This document shows positions 62,835-64,000 of a stretch of DNA of 64,000 nucleotides, in pieces. A program made the translations under genes and the position numbers. The notes below the pieces were generated by a model. It made no database searches. It worked only from the letters and a program-made list of their open reading frames with translations, and was not told the DNA's origin. The number at the start of each line of letters is the position of its first letter. Within the stretch, counting starts at the first letter, position 1. The DNA comes from Noviherbaspirillum_A sp963522035 (GTDB taxonomy: Bacteria; Pseudomonadota; Gammaproteobacteria; Burkholderiales; Burkholderiaceae_D), in assembly GCA_963522035.1 (NCBI GenBank), contig CAUQYP010000001.1, positions 85,478-149,477 of the forward strand, read 5' to 3'.

Positions 62835-64000
62835 ATGCCTGCACCCCGGATATTAATCGTCGACGATGAAGCAGACCTGCGCGAGCTTCTGGACATCACT
62901 TTCCTCAAGATGGGCCTGGACAGCGACAGCGCCGCCAACCTGGCCGAGGCGCGCACGCTGCTGGCCAGGACGACCTATGCGATGGTGCTGACCGACATGC
63001 GCCTGCCCGACGGCCTGGGCATCGAGCTGGTGCGTGAAGTTGCCGCCGCCTATCGCAATACGCCGATCGCCGTCATTACCGCATTCGGCAGCGCCGACAA
63101 TGCGGTTGCGGCACTGAAGGCCGGCGCGTTCGACTACCTGTCCAAGCCGGTGGCGCTGGACCAGCTACGGGTCATGGTGCAGTCGGCGCTGAAGCTGGCG
63201 CCGGCGGCGGCCAGCAGTGCGCCGGCGCCGGCGGCCGGGCCGGCATTGCGCCTGCTGGGCGAATCGGAAGCGCTGCGCCATGTGCGCGCCCAGATCGTCC
63301 GCCTGGCGCGCAGCATGGCGCCAGTCGCGATTACCGGCGAGTCCGGCACCGGCAAGGAACTGGCCGCGCGCGACATCCATGCGCAGAGCGCACGCGCCGA
63401 CAAGCCATTTGTCGCCGTCAATTGCGGCGCCATACCCGAGGCGTTGATGGAAGCCGAGTTCTTCGGTTACCGGAAAGGCGCATTTACCGGCGCAGCAGAC
63501 GACCGCGACGGCTTTTTCCAGGCGGCCAACGGCGGCACGCTGATGCTGGACGAAGTCGCCGACCTGCCGTTGCCGATGCAGGTCAAGCTGCTGCGGGCGA
63601 TACAGGAACGGCGCGTGCGCAAGGTCGGGTCGACGGTCGAGGAGCCGGTGGATGTGCGCCTGATCAGCGCGACGCACCAGAACCTGGCTGCCTGCGTCGA
63701 GGCCGGCAAGTTTCGGCAAGACCTGTATTACCGGCTCAATGTAATCGAACTCGGCCTGCCGCCGCTGCGCGAGCGCAAGGACGACATCGGCCTGCTGGCC
63801 GGCGCCGTGCTGCAGCGGCTGTCAGGCGCGGCGCGGATGCAGTTGTCCCCGCAAGCGCTGCAGGCCTTGTGCGAGCACAGCTTTCCCGGCAATGTGCGCG
63901 AACTGGAAAACATCCTGGAGCGGGCGCTGGCCTTTGCCAGCGGCGACACGATAGCCGCGCAGGACCTGGCGCTGAAGCCGCTGGCGGCGCCGGCCGCGGC
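62835..64000 (+). CDS. pilR: PilR sigma-54-dependent response regulator (3' end off window)
   Basis: It starts at ATG 62835 (MPAPRILIVDDEADLREL) and stays open to the right edge (388 codons seen). Receiver domain with acceptor Asp in VLTDMRLPDGLG and Lys in YLSKPV. AAA+ domain with Walker A GESGTGKE, the sigma-54 contact motif GAFTGA, Walker B GTLMLDEV, and the R-finger region FRQDLYYRLNV. A C-terminal Fis-type HTH should follow outside. It activates pilA transcription from a sigma-54 promoter. Confidence 0.96.
   Translation, partial: MPAPRILIVDDEADLRELLDITFLKMGLDSDSAANLAEARTLLARTTYAMVLTDMRLPDGLGIELVREVAAAYRNTPIAVITAFGSADNAVAALKAGAFDYLSKPVALDQLRVMVQSALKLAPAAASSAPAPAAGPALRLLGESEALRHVRAQIVRLARSMAPVAITGESGTGKELAARDIHAQSARADKPFVAVNCGAIPEALMEAEFFGYRKGAFTGAADDRDGFFQAANGGTLMLDEVADLPLPMQVKLLRAIQERRVRKVGSTVEEPVDVRLISATHQNLAACVEAGKFRQDLYYRLNVIELGLPPLRERKDDIGLLAGAVLQRLSGAARMQLSPQALQALCEHSFPGNVRELENILERALAFASGDTIAAQDLALKPLAAPAA

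Overview
The window looks like chromosome of a betaproteobacterium of the Burkholderiales, most likely Oxalobacteraceae (inference). The signs are the gene orders ispB/rplU-rpmA-obgE-proB, rppH/proS and ffh-ccsA-type-pilS-pilR, a PEP-CTERM secreted protein, and xWEEF-tailed chemoreceptors. The right part (about 44.1-64 kb) is GC-rich, compact core genome. Most of 1-20 kb and 28-44 kb is more AT-rich, loosely packed and full of broken insertion sequences.

Left part, 1-20.3 kb: a degraded, signalling-rich accessory region. It holds a dual CheW-domain protein cut by the window edge, a CheY, a stand-alone receiver protein and a wrecked HD-GYP gene. After these come an IS701 remnant, an XRE regulator behind five 15-bp repeats, and two related genes of unknown function that share a C-terminal domain. 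Next are a dead IS5-type element, a GAF-PAS histidine kinase, a SWIB-domain protein, an H-NS-type protein, an RsbR/RsbS stressosome pair whose rsbS carries an in-frame amber codon, a five-PAS hybrid kinase, an MCP with its CheW, and an AraC-type regulator clipped by an IS5/IS427-type element.

20.4-28.5 kb: a fuller, more GC-rich chemotaxis cluster, cheW-mcp-cheZ-cheA-cheY-REC-HD-GYP, followed by a broken REC-GGDEF gene cut by an IS66 remnant. cheY-REC-HD-GYP repeats the decayed set at 1.2-2.5 kb, and cheW-mcp repeats, in inverted orientation, the pair at 16.1-18.4 kb. Both MCPs end in GWEEF, a CheR/CheB-docking type of tail, yet no cheR or cheB is seen. c-di-GMP genes sit around the cluster.

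28.5-36.4 kb: IS66 wreckage around a membrane PAS-GGDEF-EAL protein, a single PAS-domain protein and orphan genes.

36.4-44.1 kb: a complete Tn7-like transposition module (tnsA, tnsB, tnsC, tniQ/tnsD) on the minus strand. Its outer end is a roughly 1-kb noncoding block with about ten same-orientation copies of a TTTAGTGCAAAGT-type motif, the expected look of TnsB-binding sites. The block ends in ACA 8 bp past the stop codon of pilC. The usual next gene, pilD, is absent, so the element may carry a large cargo reaching left past the window edge.

44.1-64 kb: core genes. These are pilB-pilC, a MarR-type regulator, a small membrane protein, a PEP-CTERM protein, tRNA-Pro(CGG), ispB, rplU-rpmA-obgE-proB, a CNP1-like protein, rppH, proS, a lytic transglycosylase, a second SWIB protein, ffh, a CcsA/YpjD-type protein, a short membrane-anchored protein, and pilS-pilR (pilR cut by the right edge).
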